Below the pieces are notes generated by a model, which ran no database searches, was not told the origin of the DNA, and saw only the letters and a list, made by a program, of their open reading frames with translations. From Pseudomonas coleopterorum (GTDB taxonomy: Bacteria; Pseudomonadota; Gammaproteobacteria; Pseudomonadales; Pseudomonadaceae), in assembly GCF_900105555.1 (NCBI RefSeq), contig NZ_FNTZ01000001.1:2917501-2981500 (forward strand): a stretch of 64,000 bases of DNA, written 5' to 3'. Every line of letters starts with the position of its first letter. The stretch's first letter is position 1. A program made the position numbers and the translations under genes. Below are positions 28,124 to 37,032 of this stretch, one piece after another.

Positions 28124-28150
28124 CTATCGGCACCGAGTTGCCGCTATTGA
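28124..28150 (-). promoter_or_regulatory. FliA (sigma28) promoter of the chemoreceptor gene
   Basis: Minus strand: TCAATAGC, 11 bases, GCCGATAG, the right spacing with a near-consensus -10 and TCAA in the -35. It ends 31 bases upstream of the ATG at 28092. Confidence 0.65.
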
Positions 28151-28346
28151 ATGAAATGAAACAGAAACGTGAATCGATTCATCTTTTCCGACTGGCGGTT
28201 ATAGGGTCATCGGACAATGCCCGCCTGACCGGTACGCCGTTCGCACCACGGCAGTAACGGACATACTATGACCCAGTGGGTGCAGCCGGTCGGCACGCCG
28301 ACGTCGAGATACGTCCGCCAGGTGCGGCGCTTGAGGAAGTGAGAGG

Positions 28347-28880
28347 ATGGTGATCGAACGCTACAACGGCTTCGCCCAGGCATTGCACTGGCTGACGGTC
28401 GCCGCGCTGTGCCTGGTACTGCCCTGTGTCTGGGTCGCGGAGAACTTCCCACCCGGCCCGGTGCGGGTGCTCTGGTACCTGGCCCATGAATCCATGGGCA
28501 TCAGCGTCGGCCTGCTGGTGCTGATCCGGCTGACCTGGCGCTGGCGGTACCCAGCTCCGGCCTATCGTTCGGACATCGGCGCGTGCACCAGGATGCTCGC
28601 CCACTTGAACCATGGCCTGTTGTACGCCGTACTGCTGGCCATGCCGGTGACTGGCTACCTGATGGCGGGTAATGGCCAGGATGTGCCGTTCTTCGGCCTG
28701 GTATCGCTGCCTGGATTCGCCAAGAACGAGGACCTGGGCAAACTGGCCAACACCGTCCATGTGTGGGGCCAGTTTGCGGTGTACGGCCTGATCGTCCTGC
28801 ACGTGGCCGCCACGGTATGGCACGTGGCGGTGCGGCGCGACGGCATGCTCGAACGCATGTTGCCGCCGCAGCGCGACTGA
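28347..28880 (+). CDS. Cytochrome b561
   Basis: 177 residues, four membrane helices with the b561 heme-ligand histidines: ALHWLTV, AHESMGISVG, LNHGLLYAVLLAMP and IVLHVAATVWHVAVRRD. It is the prokaryotic CybB family: a di-heme inner-membrane protein moving electrons between quinol and an acceptor such as superoxide. GAGG and GAGAGG lie just before ATG 28347. Divergent from the chemoreceptor; convergent with the YdgA gene. Confidence 0.88.
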   Translation: MVIERYNGFAQALHWLTVAALCLVLPCVWVAENFPPGPVRVLWYLAHESMGISVGLLVLIRLTWRWRYPAPAYRSDIGACTRMLAHLNHGLLYAVLLAMPVTGYLMAGNGQDVPFFGLVSLPGFAKNEDLGKLANTVHVWGQFAVYGLIVLHVAATVWHVAVRRDGMLERMLPPQRD

Positions 28881-28900
28881 CGCTTGCGGCACCCCTGCCC

Positions 28901-30388
28901 TCAGCGCTGCCCCATGACGCCGACCTGGCCGAGCATCTGGGCGAATTGCTGCAGCGGCATCTTCTGACCGTTGAAATCCACCACGGCATCGCTGTAGCGC
29001 AGGGTAGCGCGCAAGTGTTCGCCTTCATCCTTGACCAAGCCCAGCATCTGCCCCAAGCCGGCAATGGTCGCAGTCAGATCACGTCCGGCCTGGGCCACAC
29101 GCGCCGGGTCGGTCTGCCCTTGCAGGCTTGCCTGCAGACTGCCCACGTCGGCCAGCATCGGCTTGGACACTTGCAAATCGGCCTGCAGACTGGGGATCAG
29201 CGCAGGCCAATAGGCAGAAGAGCCTGGTTGCGTCGGCGCCGGATTAGCCAGTTGCGCCGTCATGCTCAAATGGCTCTCACCGTGTTCGGTGGCCAGGCTC
29301 AACCGCTCCAGTTGCAAGCGGGGCTTGGCATCGAGCAGTCTGCCGATGACCGCGTCCAGTTGTTGGCGCTGCACCTGGGTCAAGCGCAAGGGCGGTAAGG
29401 TGCCATCAGGCAGAGGTGTCTGCCACTGCGGGGCAATGACGGTACGGTACAGATCGCCGAATTCGCGGCTGGCGGCGATGTCGAGGTTGGCCAGCTTGAC
29501 GCTCATCTGAAGCGCGCCGACCGGGCGGCTGGCATAGTTCAAGGCGCCGACGCTGTAGCTGGCCTGGACATCCAGATTGCCTTCGACTTCCTGCATCAGG
29601 CCGGAAGCGGAAAGATTTTCCACCCGTACGGGCGCAACATCGGCGCCTTGCAGGCTGGCCTCGGCCAGCTTGAGATCGGAGTGCCCCAGGTACAGGCCGG
29701 AGGCGCCCAGGGTGCCACCGGTGTCGAAACTCAGGCCTTTGAACTGCGCCTGGAGGCGTCCGGCCTGGCCTTCGATATCGGCGAGCAGTTCATCGCTCTG
29801 ACCGGTCAGGCTGTAGCGGCTGGCGTCGGCGTTCAGCGTCAGGCGTGCATTCAAGCCGGAAAACCGGACGGTGTCATTGGTTTCGCGGGCGTCGAGCGGC
29901 AGCAGTTGCAGGCGGGTATCGCTGGCGCCGTCGTAGCCAAGGCTGACCTGACCGCGCAACGGCGGCTGATTCTGGCTCATGGCGAACCAGGCCTGGGTAT
30001 CGGCGTTACGCTCGAGCTCGAAGTTGCTGGCTGCCATCACCGGCATGAGCCTGAAGGCCTTGAGGTGCGACCATGGCAGTGGCCCGTGCTCGATGTGATC
30101 GACCAGCAACAGCTCGCGGCGCTCAGGTCCGGTGTCACTTTGCAGGTTGTTGAGTGTGATGCGGTAGTGCGCCGTGCTGGTGAAGAAACGTCGGTCCAGC
30201 GACAGCAGTTCGATCTGCATGCCGGGTTGGCCGTCGACGTTGAAGGACGCCGCCAATTCCCGGTTGGCTTGCGTGATGGCAGTGCTCAGGACCGGCTCCA
30301 GCTGAGTGCCGGTGTACCAGGCCCCACCCACGGTGGCGGCTGCGGCCACGACGACGATGCCAGCGAGGATGCCTGTTGCTTTGTTCAT
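28901..30388 (-). CDS. YdgA family protein (DUF945)
   Basis: 495 residues from ATG 30388; the frame continues 16 codons upstream without support. An uncleaved N-terminal hydrophobic anchor (about 6-26) is followed by a long periplasmic domain, LPWSHLKAF and repeated beta segments, and a C-terminal LRYSDAVVDFNGQKMPLQQF typical of YdgA/DUF945. Length is the family norm (about 500). Function unknown; envelope. Confidence 0.85.
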   Translation of the reverse strand: MNKATGILAGIVVVAAAATVGGAWYTGTQLEPVLSTAITQANRELAASFNVDGQPGMQIELLSLDRRFFTSTAHYRITLNNLQSDTGPERRELLLVDHIEHGPLPWSHLKAFRLMPVMAASNFELERNADTQAWFAMSQNQPPLRGQVSLGYDGASDTRLQLLPLDARETNDTVRFSGLNARLTLNADASRYSLTGQSDELLADIEGQAGRLQAQFKGLSFDTGGTLGASGLYLGHSDLKLAEASLQGADVAPVRVENLSASGLMQEVEGNLDVQASYSVGALNYASRPVGALQMSVKLANLDIAASREFGDLYRTVIAPQWQTPLPDGTLPPLRLTQVQRQQLDAVIGRLLDAKPRLQLERLSLATEHGESHLSMTAQLANPAPTQPGSSAYWPALIPSLQADLQVSKPMLADVGSLQASLQGQTDPARVAQAGRDLTATIAGLGQMLGLVKDEGEHLRATLRYSDAVVDFNGQKMPLQQFAQMLGQVGVMGQR

Positions 30389-30693
30389 GATCGGACTCGT
30401 TCGAAAGGGTGCCGAGCCATCGGGGCTCTGGCGCAAGACGGTGGCGCGCTCGGCATGAGGTTAGCACCTGCGCTTGGTGATCAGCCAGCCAGAGAGGTGA
30501 GCGCTGCGAAGGAAAATGATGCCGCAGATGACTTTATTCGACATCGTCGATCCGGGCTGAATCTCTTTGCATATCCGTTACTTGTACGCAACAGTTTATG
30601 CCCTTTCGTCAGTCTTTTTTTCTTGGCACAGAACCCTTTCAAGTTGTATCAGTCGACTGTGTAGCCGCTTATGCATCTTTGAAGGTACGCCCC
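30389..30693. promoter_or_regulatory. Divergent intergenic region
   Basis: 305 bases between the YdgA gene and the receiver gene. The half next to the receiver (30540-30690) is clearly AT-richer than its surroundings and should hold its promoter, but no -35/-10 pair with good spacing stood out. No gene is seen in it. Confidence 0.4.
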
Positions 30694-31059
30694 ATGCCCA
30701 CCGCCTCCATTCTGGTCCTCGAAGACGAAGATCTTATCCGTGATCTGCTGACGACGGTACTTGAAGATGCAGGCTTCAAGGTCACTGCATTTCAGACGGC
30801 CGACCAAGGTTGCGACTTTCTGGAGACCCATCCAGGGGAAGTCAACATGGTGGTCAGCGACATTCGCATGCCCGGGAAAATGGACGGCTACGATCTGAGC
30901 ATGTTGGCCGCCGAGCGCTGGCCGGCCCTGCCGATCCTGCTTACTTCAGGTTTCTCCGGTCGCGACCTGGTGTTGGGGCCGAACGTCGAGTTCTTGCCCA
31001 AGCCCTGGACGAGCGAGCGGTTGCTGACGAAGGTCAACAAGTCGCTGCATATTCATTGA
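30694..31059 (+). CDS. Single-domain response regulator (CheY-like)
   Basis: 121 residues from ATG 30694 (GAAGG upstream; an in-frame ATG at 30598 has no RBS). Only a receiver: E10-D11-E12 acidic patch, phospho-acceptor D56 (VVSDIRMPG), LTSGFSG switch Thr/Ser, and the conserved Lys in LPKPW. No output domain, and no kinase or phosphotransferase gene is next to it, so it must receive phosphate from an unlinked kinase. Confidence 0.9.
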   Translation: MPTASILVLEDEDLIRDLLTTVLEDAGFKVTAFQTADQGCDFLETHPGEVNMVVSDIRMPGKMDGYDLSMLAAERWPALPILLTSGFSGRDLVLGPNVEFLPKPWTSERLLTKVNKSLHIH

Positions 31060-31128
31060 TGTGAGCGTTCCGCGCCGACCTCGGCGTTCCAACGGGTGAT
31101 TGATCAGGGATACCTGGGTGGCAGATGA

Positions 31129-31152
31129 CGCGGCTTGCGCCGCTGCTACAGG
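31129..31152. repeat. Single REP element
   Basis: ACGCGGCTTGCGCCGCTGCTAC then AGG: the Pseudomonas REP core, a GC-rich imperfect palindrome, in the gap between the receiver and the convergent GNAT gene. The same core is at 35932-36026 and 38338-38560. Confidence 0.75.
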
Positions 31153-31168
31153 GGAATGGGGCAACCGG

Positions 31169-31849
31169 TCAGATTTGTGAGTCCCGGGCGAATGTGGCGG
31201 CCTGGCGGGTCATGTGGTCGAGTTGCCGGTCACGCTTTTTTTCGGCGTCGAGCATGGCCCTGCGGCCGTGCTGGTTGAGCAGATAGGCGTGGATCTGCCG
31301 TACTTCCAATGACGCATAGATGGGCGCCACGTCCAGTACCGCAATGGGCTGATCGGTCGTTTCACCGTCACTGCTCAGCTTGACCTGCGGTCCTTGCGCG
31401 CCGATCACCTGAAACCCCATGTTTTCGAACCACGACACCTTGCTCACCACGCAGGCCAGTTCCACGTGGGCATGACGCTGCTCGATCACGTCGAGCAAGG
31501 CCCGCGCCACGCCCCTGCGACGTTTCGATGCGCGCACTGCCATGTAGGCCACGGTACACACCGAAGGGTCGTGCTCGGCGCGCAAGAACAAGGCGAACCC
31601 GTCCAGCGTTTCCGGCTGCGCTTCGTCCAATGCCAGGACCAGTTCCGGTCGCACCTCACGACCGCCCGACATCGCCTCCAGATACTGATGCACTTCGTAG
31701 CCGACACCGTACTGGTAAAGCTGATAGAGCGGATTGCTCGGGGTGATGCCCAGACTGCTGATGTCGGTGAGATAATCGACGACCATCTGCAGCAGCTGAC
31801 TCTTGATGTCCTCGGACGGCGCGGAACTGGAATGGTGGATCAGTGACAT
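31169..31849 (-). CDS. GNAT-family acetyltransferase
   Basis: 226 residues. The GNAT core lies at about 60-150, with acetyl-CoA motif A seen as VRASKRRRGVARALLDVIE (R/Q-x-x-G-x-A) and the downstream WFENMGFQVIG. N-terminal (about 1-60) and C-terminal (about 180-226) helices extend beyond the usual 150-170 residues. Substrate unknown. It shares a strand with the SDR gene upstream. Confidence 0.8.
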   Translation of the reverse strand: MSLIHHSSSAPSEDIKSQLLQMVVDYLTDISSLGITPSNPLYQLYQYGVGYEVHQYLEAMSGGREVRPELVLALDEAQPETLDGFALFLRAEHDPSVCTVAYMAVRASKRRRGVARALLDVIEQRHAHVELACVVSKVSWFENMGFQVIGAQGPQVKLSSDGETTDQPIAVLDVAPIYASLEVRQIHAYLLNQHGRRAMLDAEKKRDRQLDHMTRQAATFARDSQI

Positions 31850-31958
31850 CGGTGGCAGGGCTCCGGCAGGATGCTCGCAAGGGAAAGAGCGCCATGATAA
31901 ACCCTGATCCGCGCCGATCGACAGCGTAGCGAGAGCGCACGAGTCGCAGGGAGGCGTT

Positions 31959-32711
31959 TCAGCCTCGCCCCACGAACGGCATGTTGGTGGCCATCACGGT
32001 CATGTTCAACACGTTCGCCGACAACGGCAGCTTGGCGATGTAGCGAACCGCGTCGACCACATGTTCCATGTCGACCATGGGTTCGACGGCGATGTCGCCA
32101 TTGGCCTGGCGTACACCCTTTGTCATGCGTGCCGACAGTTCGGTCAGGGCATTGCCGATATCGATCTGGCTGCAGGCGATGTTGAACTCGCGGCCATCGA
32201 GCGCCAGGCTCTTGGTGATGCCGAGCACGGCGTGCTTGCTGGCGGTATAAGGCATGCTGAAACTGCGTGGCGTGTGCGCCGAAATCGAACCGTTGTTGAT
32301 GATCCGTCCACCTTGCGGTTGTTGGCGACGCATCAATCCGAACGCAGCGCGGCAGCACAGAAATACGCCGGTGACGTTGGTCTGCAGAACGTCGGACCAC
32401 TTGGCCACGTCCAGCTCGTCGATCGGCACCGCAGGGGCGCCAATGCCCGCATTGTTGAAAATCACGTCGAGGCGTCCGTAGGTCTGCTCGACGGTGGCGA
32501 ACAGAGCGTCGACGCTGACGCTGTCGCGGACATCGGCCGCCACTGCCAGGGCTTCACCGCCCTGCCCCGCTATCTGCTGCGCCACCGCCTGCACGGTTTC
32601 CAGACGTCTGCCCGCCAGCACCACACAGAAACCATCGGCTGCCAGCCCCAAGGCGGTCGCCCGGCCGATGCCGCTGCCGGCACCGGTCACCAACGCTATT
32701 TTCTTCGACAT
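31959..32711 (-). CDS. SDR-family oxidoreductase
   Basis: 250 residues, classical short-chain dehydrogenase: [10 protein letters not shown] cofactor loop, NNAG, Ser (NNGSIS) and the YTASKHA catalytic Tyr/Lys. [10 protein letters not shown] after beta2 suggests NADP preference (Arg after the second strand). Cytosolic; substrate unknown. It is followed on the same strand by GNAT and preceded by the small secreted protein gene (21 bp gap). Confidence 0.88.
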   Translation of the reverse strand: MSKKIALVTGAGSGIGRATALGLAADGFCVVLAGRRLETVQAVAQQIAGQGGEALAVAADVRDSVSVDALFATVEQTYGRLDVIFNNAGIGAPAVPIDELDVAKWSDVLQTNVTGVFLCCRAAFGLMRRQQPQGGRIINNGSISAHTPRSFSMPYTASKHAVLGITKSLALDGREFNIACSQIDIGNALTELSARMTKGVRQANGDIAVEPMVDMEHVVDAVRYIAKLPLSANVLNMTVMATNMPFVGRG

Positions 32712-32732
32712 GCTTGTTCCTCTGGTTTGGGG

Positions 32733-33089
32733 TCAGTTGCTGTCCGCCGCTCGCCCCTTGCGTTCTTCGATCATCTGCGCACCGCTCTGCTGGCGCTGCT
32801 GTTGCAAGGTGTCGGTCGTGTCCGAAGGTGAGGAGGACGCGGGCTCTTGGATCGTACTCGAACTTCGGGTGGCCGGGGCGCGATTCATGCTGCTGGACGG
32901 GTTGCGTGTGGTATTGGCCTGGGGCTGCGCAGTGCTGGCTGCCGGGGCCGTATTCACGGTCGAGCCGCCCCCGCCGCCCGCCGCAGGACCCGAGGCGCTG
33001 AGCCCGGTTGCGGCACCGACGCCGCATGAGGCCGATAAAAGCATGCCGATCACCCCGCTGTATTTCAGTGCACGAAAAAGCGTGTTCAT
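32733..33089 (-). CDS. Small secreted Ser/Thr/Pro-rich protein
   Basis: 118 residues with an N-terminal signal peptide (MNTLFRALKYSGVIGMLLSAS); the Cys at 22 might be a poor lipobox. The rest is low-complexity: a Gly run, then Ala/Thr/Pro/Ser and Gln-rich sequence with no fold I recognise. 21 bp before the SDR gene on the same strand. Real but of unknown role. Confidence 0.55.
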   Translation of the reverse strand: MNTLFRALKYSGVIGMLLSASCGVGAATGLSASGPAAGGGGGSTVNTAPAASTAQPQANTTRNPSSSMNRAPATRSSSTIQEPASSSPSDTTDTLQQQRQQSGAQMIEERKGRAADSN

Positions 33090-33257
33090 GGGTATCTACC
33101 TTTGGCTGTGACGCGGTGGCTTTCCTGATGTAGCTGAGCCTTTGGTTCGCGCGTAGTTCCCCGCGCCTGATGGCGGTTGTTGGCCTGGAGGCGGTTGACT
33201 GGGTTACCCTTGTCCGGTCACGAGTGCTTATCAAGATGTTTCAAGAAGGATCGACCA

Positions 33258-33995
33258 ATGTCCGAGCCGGCGAAAAACCGCGCCACTCATCAGACCCATT
33301 GCAAGGACTGCAGCCTGGCGCCCCTGTGCCTGCCCCTGTCACTGGAACTGGCCGACATGGATGCGCTGGACGATATCGTCAAGCGTGGCCGCCCGTTGAA
33401 GAAAGGCGAGTTCCTGTTTCGCCAGGGCGAAGCCTTCGATGCCGTGTACGCAGTGCGTTCGGGGGCGTTGAAGACGTTCAGCCTGAGTGACAACGGTGAG
33501 GAGCAGATCACCGGTTTTCATTTGCCCAGCGAACTGCTGGGACTGTCCGGGGTGGACAGCCAGACGTACCCGGTCACCGCGCAGGCTCAGGAAACCACTT
33601 CGGTGTGCGAGATTCCCTTCGAGCGTCTGGACGAGCTGTCGGTGCAACTGCCGCAGTTGCGTCGTCAGCTGATGCGGGTGATGAGCCGCGAGATCCGCGA
33701 CGACCAACAGATGATGCTGCTGCTGTCGAAGAAGACCGCCGACGAGCGCATCGCCACCTTTCTGGTCAACCTCTCGGCTCGGCATACCGCCCGTGGCTAC
33801 TCGGCTGTACAGTTTCGCCTGAGCATGTCGCGCAACGAGATCGGCAACTTTCTTGGCCTGGCGGTGGAAACCGTGTCGCGGGTGTTCACCCGTTTCCAGC
33901 AGAACGGCCTGCTCGAAGCGCAAGGCAAGGAAGTGCGTATCCTCGATGCGCAGCAGCTATGCGCCGTGGCCGGTGGCACCCTAGGGTCTGTGTGA
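33258..33995 (+). CDS. anr: Anr, oxygen-sensing CRP/FNR-family regulator
   Basis: 245 residues from ATG 33258 (AAGGA upstream). The N-terminal cysteines [11 protein letters not shown] plus the Cys in SVCEIPF are the four [4Fe-4S] ligands. A cNMP-like beta barrel and long dimer helix are followed by the HTH ([23 protein letters not shown]-type E-x-x-S-R recognition helix). It activates anaerobic and microaerobic genes, here probably the cyd operon. The last codons after ...GGTL and the TGA are supplied by an inserted 139-bp element (see that entry). hemN, the usual upstream neighbour, is absent. Confidence 0.95.
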   Translation: MSEPAKNRATHQTHCKDCSLAPLCLPLSLELADMDALDDIVKRGRPLKKGEFLFRQGEAFDAVYAVRSGALKTFSLSDNGEEQITGFHLPSELLGLSGVDSQTYPVTAQAQETTSVCEIPFERLDELSVQLPQLRRQLMRVMSREIRDDQQMMLLLSKKTADERIATFLVNLSARHTARGYSAVQFRLSMSRNEIGNFLGLAVETVSRVFTRFQQNGLLEAQGKEVRILDAQQLCAVAGGTLGSV

Positions 33996-34123
33996 AAAGT
34001 CTTGAGACGAAGGTCAGGCCAGGCGAAAACAGCCGAGGAAGCAGGGTTTACGGGCTGTAAATGAGCATCGCAAGGCTGTTTTCAACGCAGCATCACCGAG
34101 TATCAAGGCTTTTCACACAGAGC
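33985..34123. mobile_element. MITE-like element with CTAG target duplication
   Basis: 139 bp. The ends are imperfect inverted repeats: GGTCTGTGTGAAAAGTCTTGA on the left and, read inward from the right end, GCTCTGTGTGAAAAGCCTTGA, differing at two positions. CTAG flanks both ends (33981-33984 and 34124-34127), as expected for an IS5-group YTAR target. No coding capacity, so it would need a transposase in trans. It overlaps the final 11 bases of anr. Confidence 0.8.
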
Positions 34124-34211
34124 CTAGTCAAATGACCGCAGCCGGCGGGGCAGTACTGGCCGGCGGTGAAGGTTATACTGCGCCATCCCTGCCCTTCCAG
34201 AGCTATGACCG

Positions 34212-34760
34212 ATGGTTTTCGACGAACACAGCTTCAAGTCCCTGATCCGCCCCGTACCGGATTTCCCCAAGCCCGGCGTGGTGTTTCGCGACATCACTCC
34301 ACTGTTTCAATCACCCAAGGCCCTGCGCCTGGTGATCGACAGTTTCGTGCACCGCTACATCGACGCACAGTTCAGTCACATCGGCGCGATGGATGCGCGC
34401 GGTTTTCTGATCGGCTCCATCGTCGCCCATGAGCTGAACAAGCCACTGATCCTGTTCCGCAAGCAAGGCAAGCTGCCAGCGGACGTGCTGTGCGAGGGTT
34501 ATCAGACCGAATACGGCGAAGCGTTTCTGGAAGTGCACGCCGACAGCCTGTGCGAAGGGGACTCGCTGGTGCTGTTCGATGATCTGATCGCCACTGGCGG
34601 CACACTGATCGCAGCGGCCAATCTGGTTCGGCGGATGGGCGCAGAGGTGTTCGAAGCGGCGGCCATCATCGACCTGCCCGAACTGCAAGGCTCGCAGCGT
34701 CTTCGGGACGCCGGGGTCGGCACCTTTAGCCTGACCCGCTTCGCCCTCGACGAACGCTAG
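34212..34760 (+). CDS. apt: Adenine phosphoribosyltransferase
   Basis: 182 residues. PRPP-binding motif [16 protein letters not shown] and the family start [20 protein letters not shown] are both clear; the dimer and flexible-loop region [12 protein letters not shown] also fits. It salvages adenine to AMP with PRPP in the cytosol. It follows anr, its usual Pseudomonas neighbour, now with the MITE between them. Confidence 0.95.
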   Translation: MVFDEHSFKSLIRPVPDFPKPGVVFRDITPLFQSPKALRLVIDSFVHRYIDAQFSHIGAMDARGFLIGSIVAHELNKPLILFRKQGKLPADVLCEGYQTEYGEAFLEVHADSLCEGDSLVLFDDLIATGGTLIAAANLVRRMGAEVFEAAAIIDLPELQGSQRLRDAGVGTFSLTRFALDER

Positions 34761-34868
34761 GCGCTCTGCTCAGCAGCGCTGCGACGTCCCACCACACGCA
34801 ATTCGATGCAGTCCCCCGCGGGATGTTGCGGTCCAACGCCACAGCATCCACTCAAAACGGGAGACAAC

Positions 34869-35930
34869 ATGACTCATTCTGCATTGGTGGTAGGCGCCAG
34901 CGGCATCGTTGGCAGCGCGACTTCGCGGCTGCTGCTGGACCAGGGTTGGCAGGTCGCTGGCTTGGCGCGCAAGCCAGCCGTGGCCGAGGGTGTCACCCCG
35001 GTCCAGGCTGACCTGCTGGACCCAGCTTCACTGGCCACGGCGCTGGCCGAGCTCAAGCCCACCCACGTCTTTTTGACCACCTGGGCCCGCCAGGACACCG
35101 AAGCGGAGAACATCCGCGTCAACGCCGCCATGGTGCGCAACGTGCTCGACGCCTTGCGCGCGGCGGGAAGCGTCAAGCATGTGGCCCTGGTCACCGGTCT
35201 CAAGCACTACCTGGGCCCGTTCGAAAACTACGGCAAGGGCAGCCTGCCGCAGACCCCGTTTCGTGAGGAGCAGGGTCGCCTGGACGTCGAGAACTTCTAT
35301 TACGCCCAGGAAGATGAAGTGTTCGCCGCCGCCCAGCGCGATGGTTTCACCTGGAGCGTGCATCGCCCTCACACCATTACCGGTGTGGCTGTAGGCAACG
35401 CCATGAACATGGCGACCACCTTGGCGGTGTATGCCTCCATCTGCAAAGCCACCGGCCGCCCGTTCGTGTTCCCCGGCTCGCGCGTGCAGTGGGACAGCCT
35501 GACCGACATGACCGACGCCCGTTTGCTGGCCAAACAGTTGCTCTGGGCCAGTACGACTCCCGCGGCGGCCAATCAGGCTTTCAACGTGACCAACGGTGAC
35601 GTGTTCCGCTGGAGTTGGATGTGGCAGCAGATCGCCGACTGGTTCGGTGTCGAGGCAGCGCCCTATCCGCAGCAGGTCACGCCTCTGGCAGAGCAAATGA
35701 CCGACGACGCCGACGTATGGCAACAGTTGGCCCAGAAACATGGCCTGCGCGAAGCGGATATCGATCGGCTGGTTTCACCTTGGCACACCGATGCCGATCT
35801 GGGCCGTCCGATCGAGGTGGTCACTGATGTGTCCAAGAGCCGTCGACTGGGCTTCACGGAGTTTCAGGCCAGTGATCAGGCATTCTTCGACGTGTTCGAG
35901 AAGCTGCGCAGCGAACGCCTGATTCCTTGA
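34869..35930 (+). CDS. PRISE-type SDR (progesterone 5-beta-reductase/iridoid synthase-like)
   Basis: 353 residues from ATG 34869 (GGGAGA upstream). Extended SDR with the NADPH loop VGASGIVGSA, K112 in VTGLKHYLGPF and the catalytic tyrosine pair 144-145 in NFYYAQED, the hallmark motifs of PRISE enoate reductases that reduce the C=C of alpha,beta-unsaturated carbonyls. Typical members are about 350-390 residues. The natural bacterial substrate is unknown. Monocistronic by context. Confidence 0.85.
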   Translation: MTHSALVVGASGIVGSATSRLLLDQGWQVAGLARKPAVAEGVTPVQADLLDPASLATALAELKPTHVFLTTWARQDTEAENIRVNAAMVRNVLDALRAAGSVKHVALVTGLKHYLGPFENYGKGSLPQTPFREEQGRLDVENFYYAQEDEVFAAAQRDGFTWSVHRPHTITGVAVGNAMNMATTLAVYASICKATGRPFVFPGSRVQWDSLTDMTDARLLAKQLLWASTTPAAANQAFNVTNGDVFRWSWMWQQIADWFGVEAAPYPQQVTPLAEQMTDDADVWQQLAQKHGLREADIDRLVSPWHTDADLGRPIEVVTDVSKSRRLGFTEFQASDQAFFDVFEKLRSERLIP

Positions 35931-35931
35931 A

Positions 35932-36026
35932 CGCTGTAGCGGCGGCGCGAGCCGCGCCGACGGTCGATGCGTTGGGTCGATAGGATCGCGGTGCGGCCAG
36001 ATAGGGCTTGCGCCGCTGCTACAGCG
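35932..36026. repeat. REPIN (inverted REP pair)
   Basis: CGCTGTAGCGGCGGCGCGAG then CCGCG (35932-35956) and its inverse GGGCTTGCGCCGCTGCTACA then GCG (36004-36026) enclose about 47 bases. Two opposed REP cores, the unit mobilised by RAYT transposases in Pseudomonas, between the PRISE gene and the acetyltransferase gene. Confidence 0.8.
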
Positions 36027-36076
36027 ATCGCGCATGGGATATGCTTACGGCCCGCATGACTGATCCGGACCCTGCA

Positions 36077-36799
36077 ATGAACGTTCTCAAACGCGCCTTC
36101 CTCGACCGCAAGCTGAAGAAAACTCTGGCGGCGCGCAAGTGCCGCCTGGACTGCGGCAGCCGCGGATTGCGCAACGGCATCGAGCTAACGCTCGAGGAAG
36201 GCGTCAAACTGCATGACGTCAAGCTGTTCGGCCAGCGCCTGAGCATCGGCGCGCACACCGATATCATGAGCGGTGCCGAGTTGCATGAAGTGTCCGAGAT
36301 CGGTCGTTACTGCTCGATCGCCGCCAACACGGTCATTGGTCACAGCCGTCAGTCGCACCCGCTGGGCTGGCTGTCCACTCACAGCAAACTGTTCGCCTTG
36401 CGTGCGGCGCGAGCGCCCGGGGCGGCGGGCTATTATGTCAGTGCACCAACCACATTGGGGCACGACGTATGGGTCGGGCGCGATGCGATGATCATGGACG
36501 GCCTCAGCATCGGCACGGGCGCCGTGGTAGGCGCGCAGTCATTGGTGAACAAGGACGTGCCGCCTTACGCGATCGTCGCCGGGACCCCGGCACGGGTGAT
36601 TCGCTACCGCTTCGACCCCGGTACCATCGAACGCTTGCTGGCCAGCCAGTGGTGGGAACTGGCGCCTGATGCCTTGGCCGACTTGCCCATGGAGCAGCCT
36701 GCGGCGCTGCTCGAAGCACTGGCGGAAAAACCCACAGCGCGCCTGACACCACGCCGAGTCAGGCTGCACAGTGCACCGTGGCATATTGAACCGCTTTGA
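36077..36799 (+). CDS. Hexapeptide-repeat acetyltransferase (LbH, CatB-like)
   Basis: 240 residues from ATG 36077; ATGs at 36041 and 36056 are in frame, and a TATGCT at 36040 may be the -10, so I favour the third. A left-handed beta-helix is seen in SIGAHTDIMSGAELHEVSEI, SIAANTVIGH, then TTLGHDVWVGRDAMIMDGLS and VVGAQSLVNKDVPPYAIVAG. The His in HPLGWLSTH is the likely catalytic base region of xenobiotic acetyltransferases. Substrate unknown. Confidence 0.8.
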   Translation: MNVLKRAFLDRKLKKTLAARKCRLDCGSRGLRNGIELTLEEGVKLHDVKLFGQRLSIGAHTDIMSGAELHEVSEIGRYCSIAANTVIGHSRQSHPLGWLSTHSKLFALRAARAPGAAGYYVSAPTTLGHDVWVGRDAMIMDGLSIGTGAVVGAQSLVNKDVPPYAIVAGTPARVIRYRFDPGTIERLLASQWWELAPDALADLPMEQPAALLEALAEKPTARLTPRRVRLHSAPWHIEPL

Positions 36800-36957
36800 T
36801 CCATGGTTCGTGTCCCGTCCGGTCTTGCAGGGCTAACTCGCTCGTCAGGAATCTCTGCATCGAGTCTGCGCTTGCCTGAACGGGTTCGAAACCAGAAGCG
36901 GTCGGTGAGCCGGCAGGCCACCCATGAGTGTTGTCACTGTGCCGATCATGGACACTG

Positions 36958-36995
36958 AAAAACCTCCCGGCAGCCAGGCTGCGGGGAGGTTTTTT
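36958..36995. terminator. Bidirectional Rho-independent terminator
   Basis: AAAAACCTCCC ... GGGAGGTTTTTT: a 6-bp GC stem with A-run and U-run on the two sides and an inner CAGCC/GGCTG pairing. It sits between the convergent acetyltransferase and Mn catalase genes and can serve both. Confidence 0.85.
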
Positions 36996-37032
36996 CAGTG
37001 CTCGACAGCTCCAGCGATCAGGCAAGACCGCC

